A program made the translations under genes and the position numbers. Of a stretch of DNA of 64,000 bases, positions 10,520-23,149 are shown in pieces; position 1 is the stretch's first letter; each line of letters opens with the position of its first letter. The notes beneath the pieces are model-generated. The model was given only the letters and a program-made list of their open reading frames with translations, did not search any database and was not told where the DNA came from. This DNA is from Chionis minor (taxonomy: Eukaryota; Chordata; Aves; Charadriiformes; Chionididae), in the NCBI GenBank assembly GCA_013398295.1, contig VZSF01005686.1, positions 922,155-986,154 of the forward strand, written 5' to 3'.

Positions 10520-11990
10520 AAAGTATTATTGAATACGCTTTGCTTTCGGGACACCAGAAAGCCTAATATACTGTCACAACAAAATAGTTGGATGCCTTAA
10601 GGCTGTTAATTTAATCACAGACATTTAAAGAAATTAAGCTAACATCCGCTATTATTGTCAATCTTTGGTTTTGTTCAATTAAGGTGACAAAATATTATGT
10701 AAAATTACCATAATATAAAATAAGGGAACGCTTTGTAATATTATGTAGTTTTGACCAGTGCATATTTAAATAATTGCCTTTAGTTACTCATACATGATAC
10801 AATGTAATTCAAATTGCACTAAGAAATTTATAAAATGTGTTTTAAAAACCTAACTAAGACCGGCAAGTAGTAATTGTTAGCTCATCAAAAATAGTATGGG
10901 ACCTCTCGTAGGAAACAGTCTCTTTGAAAAGACTTAAAAGAGAGACACATTTTGAATGTCATCTTACATTGACAACTTGACGTTACTTGGAGTTTTCTAT
11001 TTCCAACCTTAAATGCAGTGAGTGGCAACAATTAACAAAACCTCATTCCGTCAACAGGTGATGAGTTTTACAGGTCCTCCTCCCCCTTTTTTTATCATTC
11101 GGTTCTGCCATTTTCTGGGCTAAAATCTTTATCAGACCCCTTCTATTAAAAAAAGCCCAAAAACAGAAACAAAACCAAAAAAAAAAAACCACAACAAACC
11201 AACCAACCAACCAAAAATTCTATATGTAAATAACAAATTGCTAGGAAAGGTGTTAGTGTTTTCCTTAACTGAAGTTGCATTTTTTTTTCTGTCTAGACCA
11301 CAAACTTCTTCATATCCTGCAACTCTCTGCTATTCTTGGTTTGCCAAAGAAGAATTAATAAATTTCATGTGTTATCCCACTGCTGCTTGTCACAGTTTCA
11401 TATTATTTTGCAAGAATTTAAATATCTAAGGCTGTGTCTAATTTCAGTCACAGGTCAGGCAAGAGTGCAATCTGTATAGAACTTGAGTGCAATGGGTCCA
11501 TTAAGATGTAACTTAATATCTGTTTTACAAATGAGCTGCATTAAAAACATACCATTGTTTAATGAGGCTACAAAGTTAATTAAATGAATTAAAAACTGTA
11601 ATAAGAAATAAAATCAAACAAGACAGTTACAAGATACAGGAATTTAATTATAACAAAGTTTCAGTAAAGCTGTCAAGATAACTAGTTACAGATAAAATCT
11701 GTGACAGGATAATACTGGCTAAAAAGCAATTTTTCTTTTATAATTCTGTTATAATTAAAGTGACCGTCCATTTTGAAGGTTGACATCATTCAACATTAAG
11801 CTTACATTTATATGGACACATATTATGGGAGTAATGATAGCATTAGAATGGTGACTGAGGTAATTAAAAACATTACTGCATCCAGCGCGTTATTGCCTGA
11901 CAAGAAAACTTGCAAACACTCGCAGGAATGGAGCCGAAGGAAAGGGGATGCCTGTCAGATAATGCTTTTCCTATTCTAGTGACTCATAAA
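10520..11990. promoter_or_regulatory. Candidate conserved non-coding block
   Basis: AT-rich sequence with many TAATTA/ATTAA homeodomain-type cores (for example near 11,579-11,592 and 11,862) and isolated retained CpGs (CCAGCGCGTTATTG near 11,882). It contains no recognisable transposon apart from an A/C-rich low-complexity run near 11,150-11,215. The texture suits a developmental enhancer region. Conservation could not be tested here. Confidence 0.3.
11150..11215 (+). repeat. A/C-rich low-complexity tract
   Basis: Runs of A alternate with CC or ACC, ending in four copies of CCAA (about 11,198-11,213). This is a simple repeat that interrupts the neighbouring non-repetitive block. Confidence 0.8.
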
Positions 11991-14208
11991 GTTTGGTCAC
12001 AAGGATGATAGGACCATAATCGTCTTCATGATCAAATAACAGTAGTAACAGTAATTAAAATAATTTAAAAAAATGCTATTTCAAACCCATTTGCATAATC
12101 AAAAGACCTTGCTTTCTCAGGTAAGGAAGAGACCACAGAGCTGACACTGTACCCAGGTGTGAGGGACAAAGGTGGAGGAGATGGGGGAAGCATGCAGCAT
12201 CCAGTCCTTCTTCCTGAAGATACAGCAACCATGACCCTGAAGGGACAGGTGCTTCGTCAGGCAGAACTCCGCTGGATTTGGATGTGTGCCTGGCAAATAC
12301 ATTTATAAGGAGAAAACAAATGCATTCACGCAGTTGCACAGAACCTTTCTTATCTCATCCACTCTCTTTTATCTTCAGACGGAGGAGCACTGTGAGACTG
12401 ACTGCTCCTCCCTGCGCAGAACTCGAGAGGCAGCGTACACAGTACAGGGTAGGTTTCTGCAAGGTAGTACTTCTAACAGGATCACTAATGTTTGTACCTC
12501 TCTGGAGGGTTTTGGTGTAGGAAGACAGTTGCTCTAGCAGTGTATCTTGAGGTAAAGTGTGAACTCTAATGAAAGAAGTGAAAAAAGCAAACAGCTGGGC
12601 TTCCTATCTCGAGACGGCTGGGGAAATGGAGACAGTCCATAGGAGCATCAAATAGGAAAATGCGATCCCTTGCAGTAGATTTTTTTTTTTTGGTAGCAAA
12701 GTAACACTTTATGCAATTTCGCTGTAGAGATGATAGACATTTAGGAATCACTAGGTAGCAAAAGATGTGGGAGTATTCTGACAAGAAAGGGCTGTAGTCA
12801 GGAAGGCCAAGAATGAAGCGGAAACAAAGGTAACACCAAGAGAGAATACAAATTAGGAAACAAAAAGAAAAAGAGAGCAGCATCTATGTAAGTTTGGTAT
12901 AATTAAAACAAGCGTTTTGATCGGTGGTTATACAACCATACTTTCAAGCTTAATTGCTAGTTCGATATGGATATTTACGTTTAATACGCGCTTGTATTTG
13001 ATAGCATCACAGTGAAGTTGTACGATCATGAAGTTGTCAGTGGCCTAGCACCTTGACTTCTGGTGTGCTTAGAAGACAATATAGTTCAGTGTTAAAGGCA
13101 CTACCGGAATGTCTCAGACTATCTCCACTAAATAGTTTCAGTGCTTGCAAAACTGGGTTTTATGCTCAGTGGAAAGGATCACGCAAATACCATTGCCCCA
13201 AGTGGTAAATCTAAACATAACATTCTTGAGGTAACTACTTCCCAAAATGTAACTTCGGCTCAAAATTTGTTTTGTTAGCTCATTACAAATGAATATTTGT
13301 GTCAAAATGGGTAGGGATGTGCACGAATTACCCATGCACCGCCATGCCCAAGTGTCCTACAATCATCTGTAACAGTACTGCCCTGTTATATGCAATGTAG
13401 GGAGGTTGTTTCTCTTTACAGAGGGTCTATTTTTCTGGAGCGCAGCCAGGCATTTCCATTTCCACAAGTAGAGATCACTGGAAAAAATATCAGTCTTTCA
13501 TGAATTCATTTTTGGGAGAGACATGGTGCAATTTAAAAGTGTAGGAAGGAACAACCCTGACAAATCACGTTTTTCTCTGCTACACTTTAACAACAAACAC
13601 TTTTCGCTCCTGTTTTTTACTTGCTCAGTAATAGTTAATTACATGCCGTATTGAAAATCCTCGATTTCACCAACAAACATTTGAGAAACAGCAGGAGTTT
13701 ATGAAGCAAATACCTGTCCTTACCTACCATTTTATGGAACTGGGAAACTCTCTTGCAGACAGTAATAAAGATGAGGGTAAAGAAGATAGTGAGAACAAGC
13801 TTTAGCTGATGGTGTCAGAGGATTGCTGCTAGAACCATCTATTAAATGTGGATTCCTGTTTTTGGACTAGATAATCACACTGAATTGATAGGATAGCACA
13901 GCTAGCAATGGCAGGAATATGTTTGCTGAAAATTTATGCCAAGGTTGCCTTGGAGCTGCTGGTATCATACCAGTATAAAATTTCTTTGTCTGTGGAGATG
14001 TATTTTGTCATAAACATCTGGAAACTTACCATTTCTGACTGCTACTGGTCAGTTGTAAACCCGTTTGAAACTGCTGCTCTGTCAAACCTAACACTGGCAT
14101 CAACAAAAATGCAGGTCTCAATAGAAGAGCAAGGCAAGAAGTCATGTTATTATCTGAGGAGCTGAAAATCTTCATGTTCTGAAACGGCAGCTTCAGAAAC
14201 AGATTGTA
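11991..14208. other. Non-coding stretch, no gene seen
   Basis: Between 12,110 and 12,540 frames of 60-87 codons are open on both strands in moderately GC-rich sequence. None resembles a known protein and none has a convincing splice pair. The rest is AT-rich and featureless to me. Confidence 0.5.
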
Positions 14209-14210
14209 CC

Positions 14211-14307
14211 TTTTTTTTTTTCCCCCCCCTTTTCCCTTTTTTTTCCTTTTTTTTTCTTATTTAAGGAAAACGTTAAAAAGTATGCGCTTTTTTTTTTTTT
14301 TTTTTTT
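14211..14307 (+). repeat. Pyrimidine tract and poly-T run
   Basis: About 50 nearly uninterrupted T/C residues (14,211-14,260) are followed by a pure T run (about 14,288-14,307). Such homopurine/homopyrimidine DNA can form triplexes and is prone to sequencing error. Confidence 0.85.
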
Positions 14308-16639
14308 AGCTTTTGGCAGAGTATTCTGTATTGGGAACACTTTGCACAAATCTTATGAACGTAAGAGTGCTTGCATTTCTGCTGTGCGGGTTGGCAATTT
14401 TAGAGCATATATGTCCACTAATAATGTCCAAAGATTTTAGGTGTGGAGATGCACATTGAGACCTTCAGGCTTATGCTTGCTTTTCAATGATACGAGGAGC
14501 TCTGTTGCATGTGTGCTCTGTCTTTAGTTAGGCAAGACTCAGACAGCCTGAGGCTATGTCAACGGTTGGTCAAGGACCGCATAGTCCAGCATGTCCTCAC
14601 TGCTGATCATCTAGTTAAAGGACCTTGCTGGAGTACTCTGTGGCTCTCGTCTAGCCTATGTGCTCAGATTCCTTTTACAAAGAGACCCAAGTGGAGAGGA
14701 AGGGAAAAAAAGTGGAAAAGTTCGTCATTTTCTGCTGTGGAGCTGAGCCTGCAGCAGACTCATGCACCCAAAGAGTAATGGTAACATAGAGTAGAAACAC
14801 TCTGGATTTCTATTCCCACATTCCAGTGGGATTCTGCTTCTGAATGTCAGATTCAAAGTTATTTAATAAATGTCATGATCTTCTGCATGGGCTATCTGAA
14901 GTCTTCAAATAGCTGCGTGCATATTATTTGCAGAAAGAGGCCCTTGTGGAACTTCCCTCTGTGTTCGTATGGTAAGAAAGCAAACGACAAAAAGAACTCC
15001 GAGAGAGAACAAAAGGACAAAACCACAGCAAACTCAAAAAATGTTGCTTAGCAATGCATCCTGTATCACTCCAGGGGGATGGTCCTCCCCACAGATATTT
15101 ACATGTTATGAGCAGAGTTTGTCGAAATGCAGAGAAACATTTGTGCACAGCCAAAAACATAAATAAATGGAATATTGCAGGGTTTTTTCAGTGCTGCAAA
15201 GATCGAACTAGAAGAAAAGACACAAGCAAAAAATACATTTATGCATGTATTTTGAAAAGCAGCTGATTTGGAAAAAGGTTGTTGTTTTTTTTTTTTAATT
15301 TCTCTTACTTGTCCTTTCTCTTCCTAACTTATTTTTGATATTTGGTTCAATGCACTGAGTTCTGTTAGGGTTTATTTTTATATTCATAACTTTGCACCTA
15401 TGAAAGCTTCAGAATGGTGAGAGAAAGAATCTTGTAACTTTAAAAAATTGAATGCTGGAAGAGTGGCAGACTGGAAAAATTACAGGGTTTAGTATTTCTT
15501 TTGATGCTTTCATGACTCTTTAAGGAACTGAGGGTCTGGAAGAATGGAAAAGGTGGACAAAAATTTCTTCAACATTGCTCATATTATTGTATTAAATTGC
15601 AAGGAGCAAAAAAATAAAAGGAAGGTAAATTGAGGATATTTCAACATTTCCATTAATTGCTGTCTCCAAGTCTTTTGAGGATTATGATAGAAAAAATCTG
15701 TAGCAAAAAAAAAAAAATCAAAAAAATCTAAAGCAACATATCTTCATTCTTCCAGGCGGGTTTTTTGTAGAAAGCTTTGCCTATTTAGACATCTCCCTTT
15801 CTCCCATTTATGGTCTGTTTCCTTTCCAGCAGAAGGCTACAGACCTCATTCCAAATTGGTGACAGTGTACTTTTTATCCTTTCCGTTCTGGTGCAGCACA
15901 TTTAAATGATAAAAAGCCTTATCATGTGAATACGCTCACTGAGTACACGAAACCCAGGCATCATACATATTAGTTTTCCTCATAGATTGATTGGTGTCAT
16001 GCTTTAGGTTATAGGTTTCATAGTTTCCTGTGAGGTACATTTCCTAGCACAGCATCATATGCTGTCCGAGGTGTATTTCACAGCTTTTTGTAATTCTGTT
16101 TTATCTCAGCATTTTATCAGATATAATGCATAGCATTTTTAACAGCAAACTCTTGCTAGGAACATTCACAGCATAAACTTGCATATGTATGAAAATATAT
16201 AGAGATGGCAGGGCACGGACGAGGCAGAAGGCAGAGAATATTTTTAACCTCTAACATTCAACACTCTGTGCAAAACTCTATTTATTTTATAGTGGAATTT
16301 GTACATGTCTTCTGAGGATAAAAAAAAAAAATGGAATTTAAGGCACAGAAAGTGTCATATTTTGGCTCTAATATTACAAGGCAGAGACACCTTGCTGTTT
16401 GTGCCAGTACAGATAACTATGTTCTTTTATCACCTTAGAAGGAATCCTTCTGAGTAATAAAAATCCTCAGTACCTTCCTGATCTGTTCTTCTTAAACAAG
16501 CAAGTTCTCTGCTTCCTGGCTACCCAAGTGAATGACATTTTACGATGTAAGAAATGTGGGAGAAATACAGATAGGATTAGTTGCTTGCCCTCCAATAATC
16601 TCTTAAATTCTTTTAGCCTTTCCTACCCTTCACCACCCT
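14308..16639. other. Non-coding stretch, no gene seen
   Basis: Contains poly-T (about 15,284-15,297) and poly-A (about 15,706-15,718 and 16,320-16,332) runs and short unrelated frames. No recognisable feature. Confidence 0.55.
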
Positions 16640-17075
16640 GTCACTGTGACATGTTAAACGGCCGGAGTTATTTGTTTGTTCACAGTTTCCGTGCGCAGTG
16701 TGTTTTGTTGAAAGGCCGCGCTGGACAGCAAGGTCAAAAGCTGCCGCTTTGTTTTGTCCTGGATTTTGCACCCTCTGAAGGCAGAGGGAGATGAAGGGGT
16801 TTTGGTTTGGTTTGTTTTTGTTTTTTTTTTGGTTGGTTGGGTTTTTTTGGTTTTTTGGTTTTTTTTCTCTGATAGCAAGCTTAGAGGCTTTGCTGGAAAA
16901 CCTTTGGCAAGTGGAGGGAGGAGCAGGCAGGCAGCCTGCAGCTGGCGTTCGAGCCGGCGAGAAAGCAGAGAGCGCAGACACAGAGGTGATGGGAAGGAAA
17001 CTTTCTGAGACAGTAAGGGGGAGTCTGCTGCACGGTGAAAACTGCTGGATGGAGAGCAAGGTCAGAAGGAAGGAC
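16640..17075. promoter_or_regulatory. Second CpG-bearing GC-rich patch
   Basis: CpG-containing words cluster here (ACGGCCGG, CCGTGCGC, GGCCGCGC, GCGTTCGAGCCGGCG, GAGCGCAG) on either side of a T/G low-complexity tract (about 16,799-16,868). This is unlike the several kilobases on each side. It could be an alternative promoter, an unmethylated enhancer, or the first exon of a non-coding RNA. The sequence from about 16,880 to 17,080 is purine-rich and GC-balanced with CTGCAG-type words. A frame of about 148 codons on the minus strand owes its length to the low-complexity tract and is not proposed as coding. Confidence 0.4.
16799..16868 (+). repeat. T/G-rich low-complexity tract
   Basis: Irregular repeats of GGTTT/TTTGG, effectively an opposite-strand version of the A/C-rich tracts at 11.2, 27.5 and 40.7 kb. 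Confidence 0.8.
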
Positions 17076-20000
17076 GGACACAGTGGATAGGGGAGAGATT
17101 TGTTTTCAAATGGTTTAAGTTCTTTCCCCCATAAAATCTTACTTTTCTCTATTGTAATAGTTACCTTGTCCTACCCTGTGACCTAACAAACGATTATTTT
17201 TAAGACTCAAAGCCCTGTTTTGTGGTTTGACGTAAGGAATAATGTCTGTACACCTACCTCATCGCTCTGGCTGACTCAGTGTCACATCACACCGACCAGC
17301 AATTTGCACAACGAGCAGCCTCTCAGCTGCAGGACAAGAGGAAAAACTTACTGCATTGCCAGTCCACATCCAGAAGAACTGAGGTGGAAAAAGACTTAGT
17401 GTCGGTATGGTTTCCCAAAACAGGGAAGGGGATATGAAGGTAACATTTCTGAAACTGGATGCAGGGGAGAGTATTTCTTCTCTAGTGCTAAGTCAGCTGC
17501 TGCTGGGAGCTTATTAACCTCTGCGTATGACCATTGAGGAATGAATTCCTATCAGTTTACAAGGCATAGAAACTGTTATAAGGCAGAAGATGGAAAAAGA
17601 CATGATAGGACAAACTGAGAGCAGTCTGAAGGGCACATCTTTTTATTAAGCCTGCCGAACATTGCCTCTTTTAATAGCAGGCTGCAGAACTTTTCAGGTT
17701 TGGTAAATAACTCAGTGTTTCCCCCATTACAGTAAGTACACTGCACATGTTTAAGACTGGGCCTTAGATTTTAAGAACCTTACCCCCCATTCTCTGGATT
17801 CCCACAGGTGCATGCTCTCTAGCCCAAACACCGTTACTAATTATATACTAATATCCTGGAATTCCTGTAAATTTTATCCAACCATTCCTAATTGCTGTTG
17901 GAAAGGTAGAAACATGAATAAAAGTGCAAATACCCTTGTAAAAGCAAAAGGAAGCCACTCAGTTGCCGGTCACAAAAATGAGGCTGATAGGAAAGAAAAA
18001 GACTGCCTTTCAGTAACTTTGCCCCTCCCAAAGTTAAGTATAATCAGTCAGATAATGACTATGCTAACATTATTCTAATTTGAATGTGATTTTGCTGAAT
18101 GTTGTGGGAACCCACATAGGGAATAACTGCAGAAACTTAGAGAAAAGAGAATCAGGTCCACAGTGATACAGCCTTCTGAGAAGTCCACAATAGATGGGTG
18201 AGATAATCTATTCCATTGCAATTCTGGCCTGAGATAAAGTTTCTATGCATCATCTTACTGTCTATATCTAGTAATGGTGTCTTCTCTCTTGACTTCAGCC
18301 CCCTCTTTACCACTCTTTTTGTGGAGCTGTGTGGGTTCATAAGGGATTCCTCAAGGAAACAAGTCAGATGATTACTCAAAACACGAAGGATTTCTTCCGC
18401 GGCAATGATCTCGAAAAGACTTTTCTACTGCCTGCCAGAGGACTGAACAGACTCTTGCCATGATTGGTGGGGGGTTCAGAGAAGAACAGGGAGGTGGCTG
18501 GCGCAGCTTCTGGAATGGTAAGCAAAGTATTGTGAACAGCCTTCAGCTAGAACTGCCCAGCTGTCGTAATCAGCTTCCATACTGCAACCTGCACAGGTTT
18601 TTCCCTGCACTGACTATACCAAAAAATAATAGTTTCTTGTAGAAAATTTTGGACCTTGAATTTGAGAGTGAACATACTGCAAAATCTTACAGCCCACAGG
18701 TTTTACAGGAAAGCAGTTAGGCAGAAAATCCATGGGTTGACTAGACTATAAACTGAATTGATGGGCATGTATGTGCTTTGGTGACTTATGTGCATCCCAT
18801 TTGTCATAACTTTAGTTCTTTTTGTCATAGTTTTAATTTTTTTAATGTATAGTTGTCTCAGATGATTTTCATTTTTTTAATGGAAATTATTATACACTTC
18901 CATTTTTTGTTCTTTAAAAAGACCACCTTTTGGAAATATTATGCTCATATGTTAAAAATAAATCACCTTTCACAAAGTATCATTACATAAAACTTAAGTA
19001 AATAGCACAAGCTCAGTTTGACAAGAATGAAGATAAAAACAAGAGAAAGAAGCTCTTTTCTTTAGTATTAAAAAAACAAGATAGCCTACGTGATTGTTTT
19101 TCAGTGTTTTGGAGAAGTCTCTCACCTCTGTCAACTGAGCCATGGTGATGCTTTCACAGATAATATGAAAACATGTTATCACTGAGTAATTTCTGACCTT
19201 ATTCAGAGGTATCTCTTTCTTTACTCTAGTCATCAAAAAGCTCTGTGCACTGTTGTGCAACACCCTTGGTGCTGACAATACTTTGTTGCTGGTGAGCTGA
19301 ATCTCCAGCTCAACAGTAGGTAGCTGCTGATCAATAGCAACTGAAGGTGACAGGTTTCCAGAAGATGCTGGCTGTGAGCTTCTGAACTCTCTGGAGAACG
19401 CAGAGTTTGGCATGAGAGACACCTAGAATCTTAAACAGCCTTTTTTATCCCCTGATTCTGTAGTTATTACTGATCTATGCAGCTCTGAAAGACCTCTCCT
19501 TTTCTACTAAGCAGTACTTGCTTTATGAACGTCAAAATGGCACTTTACAAGGTGAATATGATTCAAGCATCAATCACATTCTCCTCCACAGTTCCTGGCT
19601 CCTGTTGCCAAAACTATTGTTTCTATCATTAGCTTTATTAGCAGTATAACTTAATTAGCTAAATGACATTATTTAGTGGCAAGTTCTCCAGTACATCTCT
19701 ACTAACCATTGCACATTCAATGTGGATTTTATTCATGTAGATCAGCTGGCAGGTGAGCAGAAAAGAGATGGACAGAGGACAGAAAAGGAAGTCCAACAGA
19801 GGGGCCCTTCCTACCCAAACTGTTTAACCAATGAGGATGCAAAATGAAAAGACAAGGACTGTTTCCTGTGGTGGATTTCATTATAGCCTTTATTCTGGAT
19901 GAATAACAGTTAATTGCTGTTGAGAAAAACATGCTAAGGTGGCAGACAGGCAAAAGGTGATGTACTGAGTGAATCTTGATTTCCAGGTGCTCTTGCCGAG

Positions 20001-22403
20001 TCACAGAGGGAGCATCTGCCTGCTACCTCTTCCCTTTTCCTTAGTTATTCCATAGAAGAGTGACTCCCAGATATTATCCAGACAGTTATAAGAGTGGCTT
20101 CTATCATGTGCTCCCCCTGGAAATCTTTTTCATAGGGGAAATAAGAAGAAAAGGCTCCAGAGAGAGACTTAATTGCATTCTCCTAAGGTTAGCATAGTAT
20201 GCACAGTACCACTTAGGATGAGACTGACCGACATATGACAGTGCATGACCACTACAGGACTTTCTTGTATTTAGTGCCAGTGCCGTTGCAGTGGCGTCCA
20301 GTGTTTGCTAGCTATCAAAGAGCTGTTTATGTACTTTGCTGCACTACTTTGATGGATATTGTGCCTTGGCTTTCATTTCCCTGCACTGCTTTTTAATATA
20401 ACTTGTAATCTGTGAGATAGATGCAGATCAGCTTTAAAAGTGTCTTCGGGTTCTTTCACTGTGTATTTAACTGTTGCTTCCTTAGGCAGAAGGTAACTTC
20501 CCTAGATTTTTCTGCCTGGATGTTCCTCAAAAAACAGAATAACAACCCTTTTATAGTTTCCTCAGAAAGAAATCTAAACCTCTTGCTGCCAAAAGATACA
20601 GGAAATTTTTCAAAGTCCTGTTAGGCATAAACTGTGTGCACTGTGTACAGATCATCCCTGGCATATTTGTAGGGACTTGAACAGACGTATATATCCCACT
20701 GCGGAACCAGCTGTTTATAGCTGGTTATATAGTATAATGTATTCTGACTGAAAACAGATTCATGTCTGTACAGGAAAGGGAAGAGAAACAGTGAATTTCA
20801 GAAAAGAAAGTAGGAGAAAATAGACCTGGGTATGGACCACCTGGACTTGTCACATAGGTCACAGCCCACTTTCTCATCGTTGTGGTATCCACAGAAAAGA
20901 AGTCGTCAGAAGCCACGACTCAGATAAATTGTTTTAGACATCTGTGGTTTGTGGCCTGGTGATCCTGTGAAAGGACCTGCTATTTCATTGAATCAGACTT
21001 TCTGCAGGCATATAAGAATTCAATTCGCAATATCCCTTTGAGGCCTCTCACACACCGAACACCTGGCCATGTGCTAAAACAATCAGCCAAAGGACCAGCG
21101 TCATCTAAAACTATAATGCAAGACAGGGAATAAGCAGGAAAGGCTGAGGATGCTTCCAAAGTCCCTTTGGTGGGACTCTGCTGGACTCAGAGGAGACTGT
21201 TTTAATAGGAAACCCATAACGGTCAGATCTCAAATGTTCTAATGCTTTGTCTCCACACTTTGTCTTCATACCTCATAAATAGTTGAGGAACTCTTCAATT
21301 TTGCAGCTGTTACTGTAATTAGCAAGCTAAATGACTTCTGCTTTTAAAACCGTGAATCACAGTTAATTGCTTAACACTACTGCCGTAAACATGTGCTTCA
21401 TTGACATCTTAAACTCTTTCATTGTGAGAATACCTTTTCTTTCCTTGCATATACCTCTGTTAATAACAATCCTATGTCCCAACCCAAGGGTTGGAAATAA
21501 TATGTTTTAGTATTTACAAATACTGGGTATTTTTCACTGATAAAGAGGAATTATATTCTGCACAGCTATGACATTTCACTTACCTCTCTGTGTGGATGTG
21601 AGGCCATCAGAAATGGTACCTTGAATCTGCATCTCTATGTACCTAGCTGTAATTATAGTATAGTAATATGTTGAAATTCAGATGCTGTGCTGAATAAAGA
21701 TTCAGCACAATTTCCTTCTTTCCTGGGTCATCAGGGAGATTGATAGGAATCCATGGAAGAATTTAAGTACTGCAGTACCTTACTTCTGAGACATCTGCAG
21801 ACAAACTGCATTTTGTCCTTTTTCAATGCATGGGGAAAGTGAGGTGTCACAGAAACTTGCAAGCTGAACAGGGATTCACATGAAATAATCAAGCTCTTTG
21901 AAAATACGGAGGATAGAGAAGGGTAGGACCTCAACCCCTTCCTCAAGAAGATGTAATTATTTCTCTAACACAAGAATTCTCTTATATAAGAGCCCAAGAT
22001 ACCTCTTTTACACACTGCTACCCAAAACCTGAAAAATAAAAACGGAACAACAAGAAAACCTACAGAAAAGTCCCAGCCACTCTCAATATAGTAATAGAGC
22101 GCTCCTCTCAAAGGAGGCTGAGGTTAAAGGTGAGGATTCAGTTCTCAGAGTCTCTGTCCTAGGAGACTACTAAGATACTAGATAAAAGCGTTCTGTGTGA
22201 TGCTGTTCAAACATATAAGAGAGTTGACCATACTGGAAGTCCCTGGTGAGACCAGCCATTTAACAGTCTTACCAGGGCGTAGGCACAAAGCAGTGTGGCA
22301 GTATCGGGTCCTCTATTACAGAGATCATTGGACAGGGACTAAAGAGTCTTCAGCTGCCTATAGATGTAGGTGGCAGTCCAGCAAGGCTTCACAGCAACTT
22401 AGT
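17076..22403. other. Non-coding stretch, no gene seen
   Basis: About 5.3 kb without a recognisable exon or transposon. It includes a minus-strand open frame of 142 codons (18,994-19,422), which matches no family I know and is within chance expectation, and a perfect hairpin at 20,705-20,726. Confidence 0.55.
20705..20726. repeat. Perfect 8-bp hairpin
   Basis: AACCAGCT and AGCTGGTT flank a 6-base loop. It is too short to be a microRNA precursor as it stands. Confidence 0.5.
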
Positions 22404-23149
22404 TGTCCTTATTTGAGGTAAAACAGAACCGATTTCCTGTTCAGTAATTTTGCTTTTGAACTAAGCCTCTTCTAACTAACTAAATGCTCTGAAATGAATG
22501 GTGTATTTTTAAGACTGTAGTCCACTCTCAGAGTGATAAGACCTGATTATTTATAATTTATACCAAGGAATGACAGGCAGAGAGGCTTTTGCTTATACTT
22601 CTTGCTATAACAACCAAGGCCAGACAACTTTGTTATTTGCCCTGCTGGAGGATTGGAAGTGGAAAAGAATAGAGGGATCACACCTGCAGAGAGGAGCAGA
22701 CAGGACAGGTGACCCAAAACTGACCAACAGGGTATTCCATCCCATCTGCATTATGCTCAGTCTAAAAGCTGAGGGATCAAAAGGGTCAACCCTTTTTCTT
22801 CAATGGCTGGCATCCAAGGAGGACTCTGATCATCTGCCTTTGATCCTGATCTGTAGATTCCTGAGTCCAGATCTGGAATCCAGTTCCCATATGTCGCTGA
22901 GTCCAGTCTGGGACTTTCCCTATGCCTGCTGATAATGTGATCATCATCCTGGGAGCTTTATACAGTTTTGTATATATTTAATTATTTTCTTTTTTTATTA
23001 TTTTATTAATTTATTAATATTTTTGTTAAAGTATTTTAGCTTTCTTTTAAACTCATAAGTCTCTCTCTCTCTCACCTCTCCTTGGAGAGAGAGATGGGGG
23101 AGAGCATCTGTTGTTCATTTCAGTGGCCAGTCTGTCCGAAAGCATGACA
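22404..23149 (+). mobile_element. Solo LTR of an avian endogenous retrovirus, full length
   Basis: The element begins TGTCCT and ends TGACA, with the retroviral TG...CA termini. It aligns along its whole length with the minus-strand copy at 43,461-44,208 (746 versus 748 bp). I recognise the family as a common avian LTR, probably ERVL-like, but the exact name needs a repeat library. The TATA position is decayed here (TCTAAAAG at 22,761-22,768). An AT-rich segment (about 22,965-23,040) precedes a CT/GA-rich segment (about 23,060-23,095). No internal retroviral gene adjoins it, so it is a solo LTR left by recombination. No clear target-site duplication is visible, implying age. Open frames inside it are not genes. 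Confidence 0.88.

Noticed and set aside
12076..12537. Overlapping frames on both strands
   Set aside because: No similarity recognised and no consistent splice signals.
16613..17059. 148-codon minus-strand frame
   Set aside because: Its length comes from the T/G low-complexity tract, read as Lys/Asn/Gln/Pro repeats. No domain.
18994..19422. 142-codon minus-strand frame, the longest non-repeat frame in AT-rich DNA
   Set aside because: No recognisable family, no splice or promoter context, and a length within chance expectation for the total sequence scanned.
22570..22932. 120-codon + frame resembling the 121-codon minus frame at 43,677-44,042
   Set aside because: The similarity exists because both lie in copies of the same LTR. 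LTRs are non-coding and the frames are incidental.
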